Below are positions 3,682-5,149 of a DNA stretch of 5,149 nt, in pieces; positions within the stretch are counted from its first letter, which is position 1, and the number at the start of each line of letters is the position of its first letter. Below the pieces are notes generated by a model. The model had not been told where the DNA came from. It did not search any database and saw nothing but the letters and a program-made list of their open reading frames with translations. The translations under genes were made by a program, and so were the position numbers. Origin of the DNA: Comamonadaceae bacterium (GTDB taxonomy: Bacteria; Pseudomonadota; Gammaproteobacteria; Burkholderiales; Burkholderiaceae_C); assembly GCA_947455585.1 (NCBI GenBank), contig CANGOY010000161.1, positions 1 to 5,149 on the forward strand, given 5' to 3'.

Positions 3682-5149
3682 TTATTTCCCTAATTTGACA
3701 AGCTGCTCTTGCACCTTGGTCAAGGTGGCGGTGAATTCGGCCACACGCTTCTTGGCTTCTTCAATCACAGCAGGCGGTGCTTTGGCGACAAAGGCTTCGT
3801 TGCTGAGCTTGGCGCCTGCCTTGGTGATTTCGTTTTGCAAACGGTCGACTTCTTTACCCAAACGAATTTTCTCGGCTGCCACGTCCACTTCGATGAACAA
3901 GCACACGCGCAACTCGCCAATCACGGCTACAGGTGCGGCTTGAGCAGCAGCAGACCAAGCCGCTTCGTCGTCAAACACTTTGACTTCGCTGAGCTTGGCC
4001 AAAGCTTGCAACACAGGGGCCACGCCTTGCATGAAAGCGTGTTCTTCGGCGCTGCCGGCTAACGCAAACAAAGGCATGCGCGTGGCGGGTGATACACCCA
4101 TCTCGCCGCGCAAGTTGCGGCAGGCATCCACCAATGATTTGACGCGCGCCACATAGGCTTCGGCTTGTTCGTCAATGCGTTCAGGCTGGCTCACGGGGTA
4201 AGCCGAGATGCTGATGGACGCTGCTTTGTCATCCGCCTTGATGCGACCGGCCACCACCGCCACGGTTTGCCACAGCTCTTCTGTGATGAAAGGCGTGATG
4301 GGGTGGGCCAAACGCAGAATGGTCTCTAGCGTGCGAATCAGGGTGCGGCGCGTCGCACGTTTCTGGGCGTCGTCACCCGTGTTGATTTGCACCTTGGCGA
4401 TTTCCAAATACCAATCGCAGAACTCGTTCCACACGAAGTCGTAAATCGTGTTGGCTACGTTGTCGAGGCGGTATTCGGCAAAGCCCTTGGCCACTTCGGC
4501 TTCCACGCGTTGTAGCTTTGACACAATCCAACGGTCGGCTTGGCTGAAGCTCAGGTAGCCGTGTGATGAGCCGCCTACGGCGCATTCTTCTTTGGTGTGT
4601 TCTTTGAGGCCGCAGTCTTGGCCTTCGCAGTTCATCAACACAAAGCGTGAGGCGTTCCACACTTTGTTGCAAAAGTTGCGGTAGCCCTCGCAGCGCTTGC
4701 TGTCGAAGTTGATGCTGCGACCCAATGACGCGAGCGCAGCAAAGGTGAAGCGCAGCGCATCAGCGCCGTAAGCGGGAATGCCCTCTGGAAATTCTTTTTC
4801 CGTTTGCTTGCGCACCTTGGGCGCAGTCTCGGGCTTGCGCAAACCTTGGGTGCGTTTGTCGAGCAAAGGCTCTAAGGTGATGCCGTCAATCAAGTCCACA
4901 GGGTCAAGCACGTTGCCCTCAGATTTGCTCATCTTCTTGCCTTGCGCGTCGAGCACCAAGCCGTGGATGTACACATGCTTGAACGGCACGCGCCCCGTGA
5001 AGTGGGTGGTCATCATGATCATCCGGGCGACCCAGAAGAAGATGATGTCGTAGCCTGTTACTAAGACAGATGACGGTAAATACAAATCGTAATCAGCGGA
5101 TGCACTATGGCTGCTGCCGTGAGCGTGGGGGGCGTTGGCAGTCGCAGCG
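3682..5149 (-). CDS. valS: Valyl-tRNA synthetase, C-terminal half (partial, runs off right edge)
   Basis: This class I aminoacyl-tRNA synthetase charges tRNA-Val and edits mischarged threonine. About half of a roughly 950-residue protein is visible, 488 residues. Reading from the edge: an Ala/His/Ser-rich stretch (first 18 visible residues), then LPSSVLVTGYDIIFFWVARM of the catalytic fold, the KMSKS signature (bases 4921-4935), GADALRFT, INFDSKRCEGYRNFCNKVWNASRFVL joining to the helical anticodon-binding domain, DRWI, and FCDWYLEIAK. The C-terminus (about the last 70 residues, charged and Leu/Lys rich) is the coiled-coil tRNA-binding arm typical of ValRS. The frame is open to the window edge, so the true start lies outside; TTG at 5083-5085 is internal, not a start. 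The HIGH motif and editing domain are outside the window. galU follows by 39 bases. Confidence 0.96.
   Translation of the reverse strand, partial: AATANAPHAHGSSHSASADYDLYLPSSVLVTGYDIIFFWVARMIMMTTHFTGRVPFKHVYIHGLVLDAQGKKMSKSEGNVLDPVDLIDGITLEPLLDKRTQGLRKPETAPKVRKQTEKEFPEGIPAYGADALRFTFAALASLGRSINFDSKRCEGYRNFCNKVWNASRFVLMNCEGQDCGLKEHTKEECAVGGSSHGYLSFSQADRWIVSKLQRVEAEVAKGFAEYRLDNVANTIYDFVWNEFCDWYLEIAKVQINTGDDAQKRATRRTLIRTLETILRLAHPITPFITEELWQTVAVVAGRIKADDKAASISISAYPVSQPERIDEQAEAYVARVKSLVDACRNLRGEMGVSPATRMPLFALAGSAEEHAFMQGVAPVLQALAKLSEVKVFDDEAAWSAAAQAAPVAVIGELRVCLFIEVDVAAEKIRLGKEVDRLQNEITKAGAKLSNEAFVAKAPPAVIEEAKKRVAEFTATLTKVQEQLVKLGK

Noticed and set aside
4949..4951. Leucine instead of arginine in GLVLDAQGKKMSKS of ValRS
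   Set aside because: This position varies among ValRS enzymes as far as I recall, and all signature residues are intact, so it is not evidence of a defect.

Overview
The window looks like a chromosomal segment from a betaproteobacterium of the order Burkholderiales, most likely the Comamonadaceae. This rests on the protein style of the CysM, GalU and ValRS genes and on the tRNA-Leu(CAA) sequence. It comes from reading the sequence, not from a database search.

The right two thirds (about 1633-5149) is ordinary core genome. cysM and tusA run on the + strand as a pair overlapping by 4 bases (sulfur assimilation and sulfur relay). They face valS and galU, which run on the - strand with 39 bases between them. 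The two units converge, and the last codons of tusA and galU overlap by 14 bases. valS is cut by the right edge of the window, and an unusual Ala/His/Ser-rich stretch lies at the cut.

The left third (1-1357) looks accessory and is visibly more A+T rich. From left to right it holds: the end of an IS21-like insertion sequence with its repeated terminal sites; the first 93 codons of a serC-type phosphoserine aminotransferase gene cut by that element, with the junction visible at 149/150; a small unrecognised gene encoding a 140-residue protein with two similar helical units; a gene-poor stretch with several perfect inverted repeats and two terminator-like hairpins on the - strand; and the 5' half of a tRNA-Leu(CAA) gene that stops at the anticodon loop.

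The simplest reading is that the tRNA-Leu gene marks the edge of an integrated or rearranged accessory segment, later hit by an IS21-like transposon, next to an intact core block. I see no CRISPR array, toxin-antitoxin pair, phage module or clearly new multi-gene system. The most interesting points are the broken tRNA, the IS-truncated and unusual serC with its repeat-protein neighbour, and the palindromes in front of that neighbour.
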